Source of the DNA: Lactobacillales bacterium
GTDB taxonomy: Bacteria > Bacillota > Bacilli > Lactobacillales > Streptococcaceae
Assembly (NCBI GenBank): GCA_031261705.1
Contig: JAISJD010000014.1
Location: 1-64,000, forward strand
Reading direction: 5' to 3'
DNA length: 64,000 nucleotides
The notes under the pieces are model-generated. The model was given only the letters and a program-made list of their open reading frames with translations. It was not told the origin of the DNA and searched no databases. Both the position numbers and the translations under genes were made by a program. Position 1 is the stretch's first letter. Each line of letters begins with the position of its first letter. Below are positions 1 through 9,516 of this stretch, piece by piece.

Positions 1-2
1 TA

Positions 3-119
3 GTGAGGTGGCGATAGCACGAAGGTCACACCTGTTCCCATGCCGAACACAGAAGTTAAGCTTCGTAACGCCGAATGTAGTTGGGGGTTTCTCCCTGCAA
101 GACTAGGAAGTCGCCTCGC
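3..119 (+). rRNA. rrf: 5S ribosomal RNA
   Basis: The stretch has the conserved 5S core (CCTGTTCCCATGCCGAACAC, then GAAGTTAAGC) and closing strands that pair (GTGAGG at 3-8 with CCTCGC at 114-119). Its length of about 117 nt is normal for Firmicutes. It is presumably the end of an rRNA operon whose 16S and 23S genes lie outside the window. A terminator follows directly. Confidence 0.97.
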
Positions 120-127
120 ACATGTAG

Positions 128-161
128 ACAGCTAGCAGATAACTCTGTTGGCTGTTTTTTT
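128..161 (+). terminator. Intrinsic terminator of the rRNA operon
   Basis: A 12-bp stem with G-T wobbles (128-139 with 144-155) has a TAAC loop and is followed by seven T. It lies 9 nt after the 5S gene. Confidence 0.85.
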
Positions 162-195
162 ACATCAGAAAATAGGAAAGTTCAAAATTTTGAGC

Positions 196-201
196 TATAA
201 T
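196..201 (+). promoter_or_regulatory. -10 box of the pepX promoter
   Basis: A perfect TATAAT lies 33 nt before the pepX start. The matching -35 position is a poor fit, so only the -10 is offered. A good ribosome-binding site (AAAGGAGGG, about 221-229) follows. Confidence 0.5.
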
Positions 202-233
202 GAAGCGAGGTCGTGTAATAAAGGAGGGCGAAA

Positions 234-2651
234 ATGAAAAACAATCAATATGCTATTCAGCATTTAAGTTTTGAAGAAGAAATTGCTGAGCTTAAAAAAA
301 TAAACTATCTGGAAAAAGAGCTAGACGAATATGGAAATTCTGCGCAATTATGGCAGGCTTTACTAGAAAAAACATTTCCAGAGGCTAGAACGGTTGCGGT
401 TAAGCGGGCAAAGTTAAAGGGGCTACGTGCTAATGCCACGAAAGATGTAACAGAGTATCTTAAAACTCAGGAAGAGGTGGAGGTAGAGGCGTTTTACAAT
501 GTGGCTTTACAGCTACTAGGATTTTTAGATGAGGTTGATTTTGCAATAGATAAGGCAGTTTTAGGGGCGAAGAAGATACAACTCCCTGTTTTAGAACCTG
601 CTGGGGGTCTGTTTACTAAGGAGAGTCTTGTTCGTGCATGGTATTTACTCCTTACTACACATACAAAGTTTGGGCTATCTTTCATTGATAGCTTGGCTTC
701 AAAGGGGTATTTCAAGGAGATTTCTAAGAATGAGGTTTTATTTTTCAATGGAAAGACTATGCCAACTTTTGAACCGAGTGCCTTTATTCGCGAGGTTGTC
801 TATGTGGAAACAGATTTGGATACGGATGAGGATGGAAGTCTCGATTTAGTCAAGGTGGAGATTGTCCGTCCTAGCACCTCTGAAGAAGTACCGTCCTTAT
901 TTACCGCAAGTCCTTACAATCAAGGAACGAATCCAGAGGCAAATGACAAAAAGCTTCACGATGTCAATGTTCCTTTGACACGGAAAACACCGAATCAAAC
1001 AACTTATGAGGAAATTCAATTTCACCGTTCAGAAAAAGTGTTCCCTGCAAAAAGAGAAGTAGCTGGGGTGAGCAACGAGGCAGAAGAAACATTCACAAGA
1101 GAGCAATCTTATTCTTTAAATGATTTCTTCTTAACACGTGGGTTTGCGGCAGTTTATTCGGCGGGAATTGGGACGAGTGACTCTGACGGGATTCAGACAT
1201 GTGGCTCTGTGGAGCAAACAGATTCTATGAAAGCAGTCGTTGAGTGGCTCGCAGGCAATCGTCGGGCGTTTACGAATCGTACGGATACTATTGAAATCAA
1301 GGCAACATGGTCAAACGGGTTAGTAGCAATGACTGGGAAATCTTATCTCGGAACATTAGCGACTGCGGTGGCAACAACGGGCGTTGAGGGACTGGCAACA
1401 GTAATTTCTGAAGCGGCGATTTCAGATTGGTACCAATACTATCGTGATAATGGGTTAGTCATTGCACCGGGCGGTTTTCCAGGAGAAGATGCTGATGTAC
1501 TGGCTGAGTTGACTTATTCTCGTATGCTTCAAGCAGGAGATTGGCTGCATTCTGGGGAGTTTTTCAATCAAAAACAAGCGGAAATGGCGAAATTGCAAGA
1601 CCGCACAACTGGAAATTATAATACGTTTTGGGATGAGCGAAATTATTTACCGAATGTGAAAAATATCAAGGCGGATATGATTCTAGTGCATGGTTTGAAC
1701 GATTGGAACGTGAAACCACGTCATGTGGAACGTTTGTGGAATAAGCTGCGTGAGGTTGAGGTGTCGAAAAAAGTCTTTCTACATCAAGGACAACATATTT
1801 ACATCAATAATAATCGGTCGCTCGATTTTTCGGATATGATGAATTTATGGTTGAGCTATAAGCTTTATGGGCTTGAAAATGGGGCAGATGAGCTACTTCC
1901 GAGCGTGGTATGGCAAGACAATAGTGAGCCTGAAACATGGCGTGCTTTTACAGATTGGTCGAAGGAGGTTGGCATGGAGCGAGAATATTATTTCTCTAAC
2001 CAACTTTTGACGGAAACCCCTCAGCTTGGGGCGCAATCGTTTTGCGACAAGATTTCTGAGGAACTTTTTGAAAAGTACACAAAGGATTTCAATTTGTGGA
2101 ATCAGGAAATCAAGAATCCTCACAATGAGGAGTTAGAGGGCACACGTCTGCTTTTCCAAACGGAAGAATTAAACGAAACATTGATTTTAGATGGAGTACC
2201 GACTGTTAAGGTGAAAGTTGCCAGCTCGCAAGATATTGGCATGTTAAGTTTTCAGCTTGTGGATTACGGGAAGTCAAAATGCCTAGGAGAAGTTCCACAA
2301 ACGCTTGAGATAAAAGCGATTGATAGAGGCTGTGACTGGCGTCCTGAAGATTTACGAGAGTTTCAATATGGCAAAGAAACGCCCTATAAGATGATTACAA
2401 AGGGACATGTGAATTTACAAAACCGTGAAAATCCTTGGAGAAATGAGGAACTTGTTGCGGGTGAGTTTGTCGAGGTAGAGGTGGAATTACAGCCGACACT
2501 TTACAAGCTATCTAAAGGAAGAAAATTAGGGTTGCTAATCTATGCAACCGACTATGAAATGACGATACGTGGCAACCAAGAGTTGACGTATACGGTCGAT
2601 TTTTCTGGGTCAAAAGTGACGATACCAGTGAAAGAAGTAGTCATTTTGTGA
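234..2651 (+). CDS. pepX: X-prolyl dipeptidyl aminopeptidase PepX
   Basis: Cytoplasmic serine peptidase (family S15) that removes X-Pro dipeptides from peptide N-termini. In lactic acid bacteria it completes the breakdown of proline-rich oligopeptides. The 805 aa match the usual length of about 760-800. The nucleophile sits in GKSYLG (Ser370). The other triad members fall at Asp490 (LNDW) and His521 (GQH), with spacing like that of characterised lactococcal PepX. The N-terminal 150 or so residues form the helical PepX_N domain, followed by the S15 alpha/beta-hydrolase core and a C-terminal beta-rich domain. The ATG has a strong AAAGGAGGG site. The gene has its own promoter after the rRNA terminator and may be co-transcribed with the yitT-like gene 12 nt downstream. 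Confidence 0.95.
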   Translation: MKNNQYAIQHLSFEEEIAELKKINYLEKELDEYGNSAQLWQALLEKTFPEARTVAVKRAKLKGLRANATKDVTEYLKTQEEVEVEAFYNVALQLLGFLDEVDFAIDKAVLGAKKIQLPVLEPAGGLFTKESLVRAWYLLLTTHTKFGLSFIDSLASKGYFKEISKNEVLFFNGKTMPTFEPSAFIREVVYVETDLDTDEDGSLDLVKVEIVRPSTSEEVPSLFTASPYNQGTNPEANDKKLHDVNVPLTRKTPNQTTYEEIQFHRSEKVFPAKREVAGVSNEAEETFTREQSYSLNDFFLTRGFAAVYSAGIGTSDSDGIQTCGSVEQTDSMKAVVEWLAGNRRAFTNRTDTIEIKATWSNGLVAMTGKSYLGTLATAVATTGVEGLATVISEAAISDWYQYYRDNGLVIAPGGFPGEDADVLAELTYSRMLQAGDWLHSGEFFNQKQAEMAKLQDRTTGNYNTFWDERNYLPNVKNIKADMILVHGLNDWNVKPRHVERLWNKLREVEVSKKVFLHQGQHIYINNNRSLDFSDMMNLWLSYKLYGLENGADELLPSVVWQDNSEPETWRAFTDWSKEVGMEREYYFSNQLLTETPQLGAQSFCDKISEELFEKYTKDFNLWNQEIKNPHNEELEGTRLLFQTEELNETLILDGVPTVKVKVASSQDIGMLSFQLVDYGKSKCLGEVPQTLEIKAIDRGCDWRPEDLREFQYGKETPYKMITKGHVNLQNRENPWRNEELVAGEFVEVEVELQPTLYKLSKGRKLGLLIYATDYEMTIRGNQELTYTVDFSGSKVTIPVKEVVIL

Positions 2652-2663
2652 GGAGTAGGGAAA

Positions 2664-3545
2664 TTGGAAGAAAATAATGTAAAGCATAGAATATTAGATG
2701 TTATTTTTGTGACGGTTGGGTCACTGATTGCGGCGGTAGGGTTTAACACTCTATTCATGCCAAATCATATCGTAGCGGGAGGAATGAGCGGACTAGCGGT
2801 CGCGATGCACAAGCTGACTGGCATGAGTCCAGACATCTTTCTTTATGTCACCAATATTCCATTGCTCGTGATTTGTTGGTTATTTTTAGGGAAAGAAAAT
2901 TTCTTTAAAACCATTTATGGAAGCTGGATTTTTCCAATTTTTATTAGTTTAACACAACATCTAGGGGCGTTTACGCACGATCAATTCCTTGGAGGTGTTT
3001 TTGGGGGACTGGTTGTCGGGTTTGGCCTTGGGTTGGTATTTTATGGAAATTCATCGACGGGTGGAACGGGGATTATTGTGCAAATTGTCAATAAATACAC
3101 GCCGATTTCTCTCGGATTTTCAATGGTCATTATCGACGGGATTGTGACGATTATTGGACTTATGGCATTTAATAGAGAAACGGTCATGTATTCATTAATT
3201 GCGTTATTTATTGTCAGCAAAGTGGTTGATTTTGTCTCCATGGGCTTGAGCAATTCTAAAAACGTGATGATTTTGTCGAAGGAATCGGAGCGCATTCAAA
3301 CCTACCTTATGACTGAAATTGAACGTGGGGTGACTGAAATGAAGGTGACAGGAGCGTTTGATAAAAAAGAAAAGCAAATGTTGATGTGTGTCATTGATGG
3401 AAGTGAGTACCCTGCGATGCAACGAGGAATTTTAGAAATAGATCCAGAAGCTTTTGTCGTAGTCATGCCGGCTTCTGAGGTCATGGGACGTGGATTTAGC
3501 TTGTTGAAGCACTATGTTGGAGAAGGGACTTCTCGCCCGCTTTAA
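2664..3545 (+). CDS. YitT family membrane protein
   Basis: A 293-aa protein of the YitT/DUF161 family. The N-terminal two thirds hold five or six hydrophobic segments (from about residue 10 to 200). The last 80 or so residues form the soluble DUF2179 domain (ESERIQTYLMTEIERGVTEM region, glycine-rich end). Start is TTG at 2664 with AGGAG at 2651-2655, giving 8-nt spacing. Translation is probably linked to pepX, whose stop is 12 nt upstream. Family members are integral membrane proteins; their transported substrate or function is not established. A terminator follows. Confidence 0.88.
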   Translation: MEENNVKHRILDVIFVTVGSLIAAVGFNTLFMPNHIVAGGMSGLAVAMHKLTGMSPDIFLYVTNIPLLVICWLFLGKENFFKTIYGSWIFPIFISLTQHLGAFTHDQFLGGVFGGLVVGFGLGLVFYGNSSTGGTGIIVQIVNKYTPISLGFSMVIIDGIVTIIGLMAFNRETVMYSLIALFIVSKVVDFVSMGLSNSKNVMILSKESERIQTYLMTEIERGVTEMKVTGAFDKKEKQMLMCVIDGSEYPAMQRGILEIDPEAFVVVMPASEVMGRGFSLLKHYVGEGTSRPL

Positions 3546-3585
3546 TTTCTCTCTTTTTATAGAAATAGAAGAAAAATAGTTTTGG

Positions 3586-3618
3586 CTTGTTCTAAAGTTT
3601 TTGGAACAAGTCTTTTTT
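3586..3618 (+). terminator. Intrinsic terminator after the pepX-yitT unit
   Basis: CTTGTTC (3586-3592) pairs with GAACAAG (3604-3610) and is followed by TCTTTTTT. Confidence 0.8.
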
Positions 3619-3665
3619 ATTCCTCACTTATTTAAAAAAATTAGAAAAAATTTTATAAAGAAATG

Positions 3666-3695
3666 TTTACAAGTGTCCTCAAGTTGACGTATAGT
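3666..3695 (+). promoter_or_regulatory. Possible sigma-A promoter for the 3781 gene
   Basis: TTTACA (3666-3671), an 18-nt spacer and TATAGT (3690-3695). Each hexamer matches consensus at 5 of 6 positions. It lies about 85 nt before the coding start. Confidence 0.45.
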
Positions 3696-3780
3696 AAGGA
3701 TGTATCCGTTTTATTTAATGGGGGAGATAAACTACGGATTTGATGTTGGCATGAATGATTAATGGAAATGGGGGAAAACA

Positions 3781-4194
3781 ATGAGTTCTGAAAGACATGC
3801 GACAGAAGATTGCCGCCTATCTCGAAAGGAAAAAGGGACGGAAGAGTTTGCGCGCTACATGACGAATAGACGTGAAGAACGTCGTGCACGGCGTAGGCTC
3901 CTACTAGATACATTACATGAATACGACCAGACAGGCGATGAGACGTTACTCGAAAAGTGTCGGACGATTTGTCCAGAAAAGCGTTACGAGCGACCAGAAG
4001 GTGAAAATAGTCAATCCTCTACTGGAATGACAATGGTACAGGTGACTGGAAAAGACGGAGAAATTCAATTTTTTGATACTAAAAGAGATGCGTGTGAGAA
4101 GCTAGAGGGAATCACTTATGACTCGGTTAAGCGCTGTATTAAAACGGGAAAACCAGATAGATATGGGCGATTGTATCGGCAAATCATGATGTAA
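3781..4194 (+). CDS. Hypothetical charged protein, possible DNA-binding tail
   Basis: 137 aa, not recognised as a named family. Residues 1-60 are very rich in Arg, Glu and Asp (for example RREERRARRR) and look helical. Residues 90-134 (GEIQFFDTKRDACEKLEG to the RYGRLYRQI region) faintly resemble the short helix-turn-helix repeats (NUMOD1/IENR1 type) found at the ends of homing endonucleases. No nuclease domain is present. The ribosome-binding site is weak (GGGGG before AAACA-ATG). It stands alone between a terminator and an unrelated membrane gene. Real coding is supported by a clean ATG, the length and a promoter-like sequence upstream. Confidence 0.55.
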   Translation: MSSERHATEDCRLSRKEKGTEEFARYMTNRREERRARRRLLLDTLHEYDQTGDETLLEKCRTICPEKRYERPEGENSQSSTGMTMVQVTGKDGEIQFFDTKRDACEKLEGITYDSVKRCIKTGKPDRYGRLYRQIMM

Positions 4195-4396
4195 AAGAAT
4201 CAATAGGACTTCAACCGGTTTTTCTTTTTTAAAATGATAAAATGATGATAAAAACATTGTAATATAAGAAATTTATCTTATAATTAAGTTATGTCCTTAG
4301 AAAGTGAGGAGAAAAATTTCACTCACTGAAAATTGAAATAGAGTAGGAGGAATAGAAAAAAGTTTTCCTTTTCACTCTTTACTGGAGGAATACATA

Positions 4397-4642
4397 ATGA
4401 ACACAATTTTTCTTTTACTTATCATTGTTTTAGGCTTTGTTGTTAATACCTTTCTAATCAATAACAGTCAATTGATTGAAGCAATTTTCTTATGCTTAAT
4501 CAGTTCCGTGGTATCTGTGTTGGTGGATTTTAACGGCTTTAACATCGTAGCTTACATGATTGCGTTGGGTCTTTGGGTATTTACACTTTGGTGGAACGCT
4601 GTTTTTTCACCGCAGAAAATTTCTGCAAAAATAGAGAAATAG
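4397..4642 (+). CDS. Small hydrophobic membrane protein
   Basis: 81 aa with about three membrane-spanning stretches (residues 2-20, 27-45 and 50-70) and a short charged tail ending KIEK. A good GGAGGA site (4383-4388) precedes the ATG, and a terminator follows 23 nt after the stop. I do not recognise a family. The leader (4303-4327) has a 6-bp inverted repeat, AGTGAG/CTCACT. The gene is monocistronic. Confidence 0.6.
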   Translation: MNTIFLLLIIVLGFVVNTFLINNSQLIEAIFLCLISSVVSVLVDFNGFNIVAYMIALGLWVFTLWWNAVFSPQKISAKIEK

Positions 4643-4665
4643 TTTTTTATACGGTAGAAAGTGGA

Positions 4666-4694
4666 GTCAATCTAAAAAAGATTGGCTTTTTTTT
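4666..4694 (+). terminator. Intrinsic terminator
   Basis: GTCAATC (4666-4672) pairs with GATTGGC (4680-4686), then eight T. Confidence 0.85.
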
Positions 4695-4887
4695 AATGTT
4701 TCTTAAACTCGAAGGTTCTTTCTTGCAATGCAATTTTTGATGTCGCATAATGTTTTTTGCACATTAAAGAAAATTCAGCCCCTAGACGGAGTGAATTATC
4801 AATGGATTGTCTTATACTAGAACAAAGATTACAGAATTGTATCATAAAAACTTATAATTACTTAACGAAATCTTATATATGTCATTC

Positions 4888-4916
4888 TTGACATCATTCT
4901 GTAATAAAAGTAAGAT
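4888..4916 (+). promoter_or_regulatory. Sigma-A promoter of the dlt operon
   Basis: Consensus TTGACA (4888-4893), exactly 17 nt, then TAAGAT (4911-4916). It predicts a transcript start near 4923 and an untranslated leader of about 110 nt before dltX. It explains most of the 390-bp gap after 4642. Nothing else clear is seen between 4695 and 4887. Confidence 0.75.
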
Positions 4917-4924
4917 AAATGCGG

Positions 4925-4974
4925 GAAGTTGCAACTTCAATTTCTTTTCTGAAAATATGATGTGAGAAAAGAAA
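4925..4974 (+). promoter_or_regulatory. Structured dlt leader: palindrome plus hairpin
   Basis: A perfect 14-bp palindrome, GAAGTTGCAACTTC (4925-4938), sits at the predicted transcript start. It is followed by a perfect 10-bp inverted repeat, TTTCTTTTCT (4941-4950) with AGAAAAGAAA (4965-4974), 14-nt loop. No T-run follows. The palindrome could be an operator and the hairpin an mRNA element. Confidence 0.5.
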
Positions 4975-5032
4975 CTGATTTTCACTTTGATTTAAGAAAA
5001 AATTACGTATTTAATCATAAGGGAGAGAGGGT

Positions 5033-5170
5033 ATGAAGAAGTTCACAAGCAATAGATGGGGAAAGTTTTTATTGCAGTCCGTATTTTATGCGGTCGTTAT
5101 TTTAGGGCTTCTCTATCTTTACCACTACAATCATTCTTTGGGTGGTACATTTATTTACAACGAATTTTAA
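5033..5170 (+). CDS. dltX: D-Ala teichoic acid biosynthesis protein DltX
   Basis: 45-aa single-pass membrane protein at the head of the dlt operon. One membrane segment (about residues 14-31) is followed by the DltX C-terminal signature ending FIYNEF. The family is required for D-alanine transfer to teichoic acids, with the conserved C-terminus thought to act in the DltB/DltD relay outside the membrane. Start ATG has GGGAGAGAGG just upstream. The stop is 27 nt before the chosen dltA start. Confidence 0.9.
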   Translation: MKKFTSNRWGKFLLQSVFYAVVILGLLYLYHYNHSLGGTFIYNEF

Positions 5171-5197
5171 TAAATGAAGAGATATAAGGGAGAAAAA

Positions 5198-6712
5198 ATG
5201 AACTCAGTAATTAAGCAGATTGATTCATGGGCGAGTGTCAATGGTGAGGCACTGGCGTTTGAATCGAGTGAGGAACGAGCTACCTATAAAGAATTGAAGA
5301 GAGATTCAGATAAGATTGCGAAGTTTTTACTGAACAATCTTTCAACTAGAGGCGCAATTGTCGTGATTGAAGAAAATGAGTATTTGACGATTGCTACATT
5401 TCTAGGTTGTGTCAAATCAGGTCATGCTTATATTCCAGTGGATGGGGGCACTGCCTCGGAGCGAATGGAGAAAATTATCGAGCTTTCTAAGCCGGCTGCA
5501 GTAATCAATCTGGCAGAGGTAGCGCTTGATTTTTCCGGTACCATTTATACGAAAGAAACCTTTAATGAAGTGAAGAATCAAAAAGAAGAAGTGGAGAGCG
5601 TACAAGAAACCTTTGTTCAAGGCGAGGAAAACTTCTATATTATTTACACTTCTGGCACGACGGGAGACCCTAAAGGCGTGCAGATTTCTAATGATAATCT
5701 GTGGAGCTTTGTTGATTGGGTGAACAATGATTTTGAACTTTCAAACGGACAACGTTTCTTATCTCAAGCACCGTATTCTTTTGATTTATCTGTCATGTCG
5801 CTTTATCCAGCCTTGTGTTCAGGTGGGACGGTAGTTGCTTTGAAAAAGGAAGAAACCGTCAATTATAAAGTTTTATTTGAATTATTACCAAAGTTATCAC
5901 TTGATGTGTGGGTTTCAACCCCCTCATTTGTCGAAATTTGTCTGATGTCTGAACTGTTTAATGAGGAACATTTGCCAACGATTCAGCACTTCTTGTTCTG
6001 CGGTGAAGAATTGATGAATAAAACAGCCCAAAAATTATTGGAACGTTTTCCAAGTGCGGATGTGTGGAATACATATGGTCCAACAGAAGCAACTGTGGCA
6101 ATGACTCAAGTAAAAATTGATGACAAAGTGCTAGCTACCTATCCACGTTTACCGATTGGCAAGGCGAAAAGGGATACGGAAGTTTACATTGTTGATGAAC
6201 TGTTGAACCCTCTACCAACAGGAGAAATGGGTGAAATTATTATTATCGGTCCTGGCGTTTCCAAAGGGTATCTAAACAATGAAGAAAAAACGAAAAGTGC
6301 TTTCTTTACCTGGGAGGGAAAACCTGCTTATCGCACGGGAGATAAAGGTTTCCTAGATGAAGCGGGTATGCTGTTTTATCGTGGACGTTTGGATTTTCAA
6401 GTGAAGTTAAATGGGTATCGGATTGAGCTTCAAGATATTGAAAGTCACCTAGTGAAAGGAACGTTCGTGGAGCAAGCAATTGTGTTACCAGAGTATGATG
6501 AGTTCAAGGTGAAACGTTTGGTTGCTTGTGTGGTTCCTGCGAAAAATGATTTTGCGAAGGAATTTCAATTAAGTAAGGCAATCAAGGGGGAACTCAAAGA
6601 ATGGGTCATGGATTACATGATTCCTGGGAAATTTAGCTATTTTGAGCAGTTTCCACTCACACAAAACGGAAAAGTAGACCGTAAAGCACTTGAAAAGCAG
6701 GTGTTTAGTTAA
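5198..6712 (+). CDS. dltA: D-alanine--poly(phosphoribitol)/D-alanyl carrier ligase DltA
   Basis: Cytoplasmic ANL-superfamily enzyme. It adenylates D-alanine and loads it on the phosphopantetheine arm of DltC, the first step of teichoic-acid D-alanylation. Visible motifs: P-loop YTSGTTGDPKG at residues 150-160, the NTYGPTEAT region, YRTGD, and the catalytic lysine near the C-terminus (NGKVDRK, Lys492). The start chosen is ATG 5198, because AAGGGAG lies 6 nt before it and 504 aa is the usual DltA length. An in-frame ATG at 5174 lacks a site. The stop overlaps the dltB start (TAATG). Confidence 0.95.
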   Translation: MNSVIKQIDSWASVNGEALAFESSEERATYKELKRDSDKIAKFLLNNLSTRGAIVVIEENEYLTIATFLGCVKSGHAYIPVDGGTASERMEKIIELSKPAAVINLAEVALDFSGTIYTKETFNEVKNQKEEVESVQETFVQGEENFYIIYTSGTTGDPKGVQISNDNLWSFVDWVNNDFELSNGQRFLSQAPYSFDLSVMSLYPALCSGGTVVALKKEETVNYKVLFELLPKLSLDVWVSTPSFVEICLMSELFNEEHLPTIQHFLFCGEELMNKTAQKLLERFPSADVWNTYGPTEATVAMTQVKIDDKVLATYPRLPIGKAKRDTEVYIVDELLNPLPTGEMGEIIIIGPGVSKGYLNNEEKTKSAFFTWEGKPAYRTGDKGFLDEAGMLFYRGRLDFQVKLNGYRIELQDIESHLVKGTFVEQAIVLPEYDEFKVKRLVACVVPAKNDFAKEFQLSKAIKGELKEWVMDYMIPGKFSYFEQFPLTQNGKVDRKALEKQVFS

Positions 6713-7893
6713 TGTTTATGATTCCTTATGAAAAATTGCTTTACTTCGGACTTTTAGCAATCGGCTTATTGCCTATTATGGTCGGTGTCTGGCATGGAAA
6801 ACGCTGGCTTGGTTTACAAGCGGTCGTCACCCTGGCTTTTCTTTATATCTCGTTTGGCGGCCCACACTACAGACAAGGGATTGCGTTAATTCTGTTCACG
6901 ATTTGGCAGAGCTTATTAATCCAAGGGTATCTTCGTTATCGAAAGGTGAAAAATTCGACAGGGGTCTTTATTACTGCGGTGATTGCATCGATTCTTCCAC
7001 TGGCGTTGACGAAAATTTTCCCACTGTTTCATATTCAGTATTCACTGATTGGGTTCTTGGGGATTTCTTATCTCACCTTTAAGACTGTGCAGATGATTAT
7101 GGAAACACGTGATGGCATATTAAAAGAAATTCCAATTTGGGATATGCTTCAATTTCTCTTGTTCTTCCCGACAATTTCTTCGGGGCCGATTGACCGCTTC
7201 CGCCGCTTTGACAAGGAGTTAAAAAAGGCACCGACAAGAGAAAACTATCAAGCGCTGATAAGTAAAGGAATTTTCTATATTTTCCAAGGGTTCCTTTATA
7301 AATTTATTCTTGCGACCTTGATTTCACAATACTTGATGTTTGGTGCGCATAGAAATGCGGTGGCGATACCAAACTTCATTCATCTAGCAGAATATATGTA
7401 TGTTTATGGTTTTTATTTGTTCTTTGACTTTGCGGGGTATAGTTTGTTTGCGGTGGGCGTGAGCTACCTCATGGGGTATGAAACACCGATGAACTTTAAC
7501 CAACCGTTTAAGAGTGATAATATCAAAGAATTTTGGAATAGATGGCACATGTCACTTTCCTTTTGGTTCCGTGACTATGTCTACATGCGCTTAGTTTACT
7601 TCATCATGAAGAAAAAGTTGCTTAAAAATCGCGTGACGATTTCTAATGTTGCCTATATCGGCTTATTTGGGCTAATGGGTGTGTGGCATGGCTTAACGTG
7701 GTATTATATAGCTTATGGTCTTTACATGGCGCTGTTAATCATTATCAATGATGCGTGGCTCCGTTTTAAAAAGAAGAAAAAGACTTTGCCGTCAAATATT
7801 TTTACCAAAGGCTTAGCAATTTTTATTACATTCCATTCGGTGATGTTCGGATTTTTAATCTTTTCCGGCATTCTAAATGAAATCTTGTTTTAA
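6712..7893 (+). CDS. dltB: D-alanyl transfer protein DltB (MBOAT)
   Basis: 393-aa polytopic membrane O-acyltransferase that moves D-alanine from DltC across the membrane. About ten or more hydrophobic segments are visible. The MBOAT signature region includes [16 protein letters not shown], and the invariant histidine lies in GVWHGLTW (His326). It is translationally coupled to dltA by a one-base overlap. It is followed after 50 nt by dltC. Confidence 0.95.
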   Translation: MFMIPYEKLLYFGLLAIGLLPIMVGVWHGKRWLGLQAVVTLAFLYISFGGPHYRQGIALILFTIWQSLLIQGYLRYRKVKNSTGVFITAVIASILPLALTKIFPLFHIQYSLIGFLGISYLTFKTVQMIMETRDGILKEIPIWDMLQFLLFFPTISSGPIDRFRRFDKELKKAPTRENYQALISKGIFYIFQGFLYKFILATLISQYLMFGAHRNAVAIPNFIHLAEYMYVYGFYLFFDFAGYSLFAVGVSYLMGYETPMNFNQPFKSDNIKEFWNRWHMSLSFWFRDYVYMRLVYFIMKKKLLKNRVTISNVAYIGLFGLMGVWHGLTWYYIAYGLYMALLIIINDAWLRFKKKKKTLPSNIFTKGLAIFITFHSVMFGFLIFSGILNEILF

Positions 7894-7943
7894 CTGAAAA
7901 TAAAAAATGGCAAATATTTTTTAAGAAAGTAGGAGAAAGAAAA

Positions 7944-8180
7944 ATGGAAGAAAGAATTTTAGATATTTTGGAAACAGTTACAGGTAGCGATGAAGTAAGA
8001 GAAGATACAGCCCTTGATTTATTTGATGCTGGGTTACTTGATTCAATGGGGAGCGTTTCATTAATTCTTGAATTAGAACAAGCTTTTGATATTGCCATTC
8101 CAATTTCTGAATTTGAAAGAGAAAATTGGGCGAGTGTTGAAAAAATTGAACATCAAGTGAAGGAACTTCAAAATGCGTAA
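7944..8180 (+). CDS. dltC: D-alanyl carrier protein DltC
   Basis: 78-aa acyl-carrier-type protein. The phosphopantetheine attachment serine is Ser34 in LLDSMGS, as in the DltC family. It carries D-alanine from DltA to DltB. AGGAGA precedes the ATG. The last 8 nt overlap the start of dltD. Confidence 0.95.
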   Translation: MEERILDILETVTGSDEVREDTALDLFDAGLLDSMGSVSLILELEQAFDIAIPISEFERENWASVEKIEHQVKELQNA

Positions 8181-9423
8181 GAAAGGCTTTTGGCTACCAA
8201 CCTTTGGACCGATTGTCGTAGGGGCAGTGATTGTCTTTGCGGTTTTGTTCGGCCCGTGGAATCGTCCCCCAAAACTTTCTGCATCTGAAGAAAAAAAACT
8301 TTCTGTGGCTCAAACGGCGAATGTGATGAAGAGTGATGGGCTAAAAAGTGAAGTATTTTCAAATACGAATTATGTTCCATTTTTCGGTTCCTCGGAGCTT
8401 TCCCGGATTGATCCGTTTCACCCGTCTGTTTTAGCGGATTACTATCATCGGGAGTATATGCCGTTTATGCTGGGTGCGCCCGGCACGCAATCTTTAACGC
8501 ACTATTTCAATCTTCGTTCCATGGAGAAAGAAATACGTGGGAAGAAAGCAGTCGTGATTATCTCTCCTCAATGGTTTACCAAAGAGGGCATTAGTGAGTT
8601 CGGTTTAGTGAATTTCACTTCCAGTAATATGATTTATACGTGGTTAAATAATGCGACTACTGGCGAAACTGACCGCTATCTAGCAGGTCGCTTGATGAAT
8701 TTTGATTCGGTAAAAGGCGATACTTTTCTAAAGAGCTACTTGGAAAAAATTACTTCAGGAAAAGGTTTAAATGTGCTGGATAGACAGCTTATTCAAGCCA
8801 ATCACGCCGTTTTGAAAAAGGAAGATGCATTCTTTGAAGGTGGGCATTCCGTGAACAAGTGGAATCGTGTCAAACGAGCAGAAAAAGCATTACCTGAAAA
8901 TTATAATGCAGAGGTGTTAGACCAGCTGGCTTATGAAGAAGGGGAACGACAATCAACGAATAACCCATTTCGGATAAAAAATCGGTTTTACACGAAACGC
9001 ATTAAGCCCGAGAAAGGGAAATTGGCAGGTTCGCAAAAGGATTTTAATTATTTGAAATCTCCAGAGTATGCGGATTTTGAGTTATTACTGTCTGAATTTC
9101 AAAAGTTAGACATGCAGGTGCTCTTTGTGATTCAACCAGTGAACTTCAAATGGGCGGAATATACCGAACTTTCTCGCCCCATGCTTGAGGATTTTGCAAA
9201 GAAAATTTCTTATCAATTAACCTCACAAGGTTTTGAAAATGTGGTTGATTTCACCGAACAAGGAGATGTTCCTTACTTTATGAAGGATACGATTCATCTT
9301 GGCTGGCGTGGCTGGGTTGCTTTTGATAAGCATGTGGTAGACTTCATGCAAATTAAGGATAATCAAACAAATTACAAGCTCAACGAAAAAGAATTTCTCT
9401 CTAAGAAGTGGCAAGGAATTTAA
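8173..9423 (+). CDS. dltD: D-alanyl-lipoteichoic acid biosynthesis protein DltD
   Basis: 416-aa protein with one N-terminal membrane anchor (about residues 8-28) and an SGNH/GDSL-like outer domain. It transfers D-alanine to lipoteichoic acid at the cell surface. Catalytic residues match the family: serine in FGSSEL (Ser73/Ser74), and Asp372 and His375 in DTIHLGW. It is the last gene of dltXABCD. It starts inside dltC (8-nt overlap) and is closed by a terminator. Confidence 0.94.
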   Translation: MRKKGFWLPTFGPIVVGAVIVFAVLFGPWNRPPKLSASEEKKLSVAQTANVMKSDGLKSEVFSNTNYVPFFGSSELSRIDPFHPSVLADYYHREYMPFMLGAPGTQSLTHYFNLRSMEKEIRGKKAVVIISPQWFTKEGISEFGLVNFTSSNMIYTWLNNATTGETDRYLAGRLMNFDSVKGDTFLKSYLEKITSGKGLNVLDRQLIQANHAVLKKEDAFFEGGHSVNKWNRVKRAEKALPENYNAEVLDQLAYEEGERQSTNNPFRIKNRFYTKRIKPEKGKLAGSQKDFNYLKSPEYADFELLLSEFQKLDMQVLFVIQPVNFKWAEYTELSRPMLEDFAKKISYQLTSQGFENVVDFTEQGDVPYFMKDTIHLGWRGWVAFDKHVVDFMQIKDNQTNYKLNEKEFLSKKWQGI

Positions 9424-9433
9424 AGGAATAAAA

Positions 9434-9470
9434 AACAAGGTAGAAGGAAAATTCCTCTTGCCTTGTTTTT
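9434..9470 (+). terminator. Terminator of the dlt operon
   Basis: An ACAAGG-to-CCTTGT stem with an inner AAGGA/TTCCT stem, followed by TTTTT. It lies 11 nt after dltD. Confidence 0.85.
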
Positions 9471-9516
9471 GTTCTTGTTATAAATTAAATAAGAAGAGAG
9501 GCTAGGAGATGTGAGT

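Noticed and set aside
5174-5197. Upstream ATG as the dltA start
   Set aside because: No ribosome-binding site; ATG 5198 has AAGGGAG and gives the usual 504 aa.
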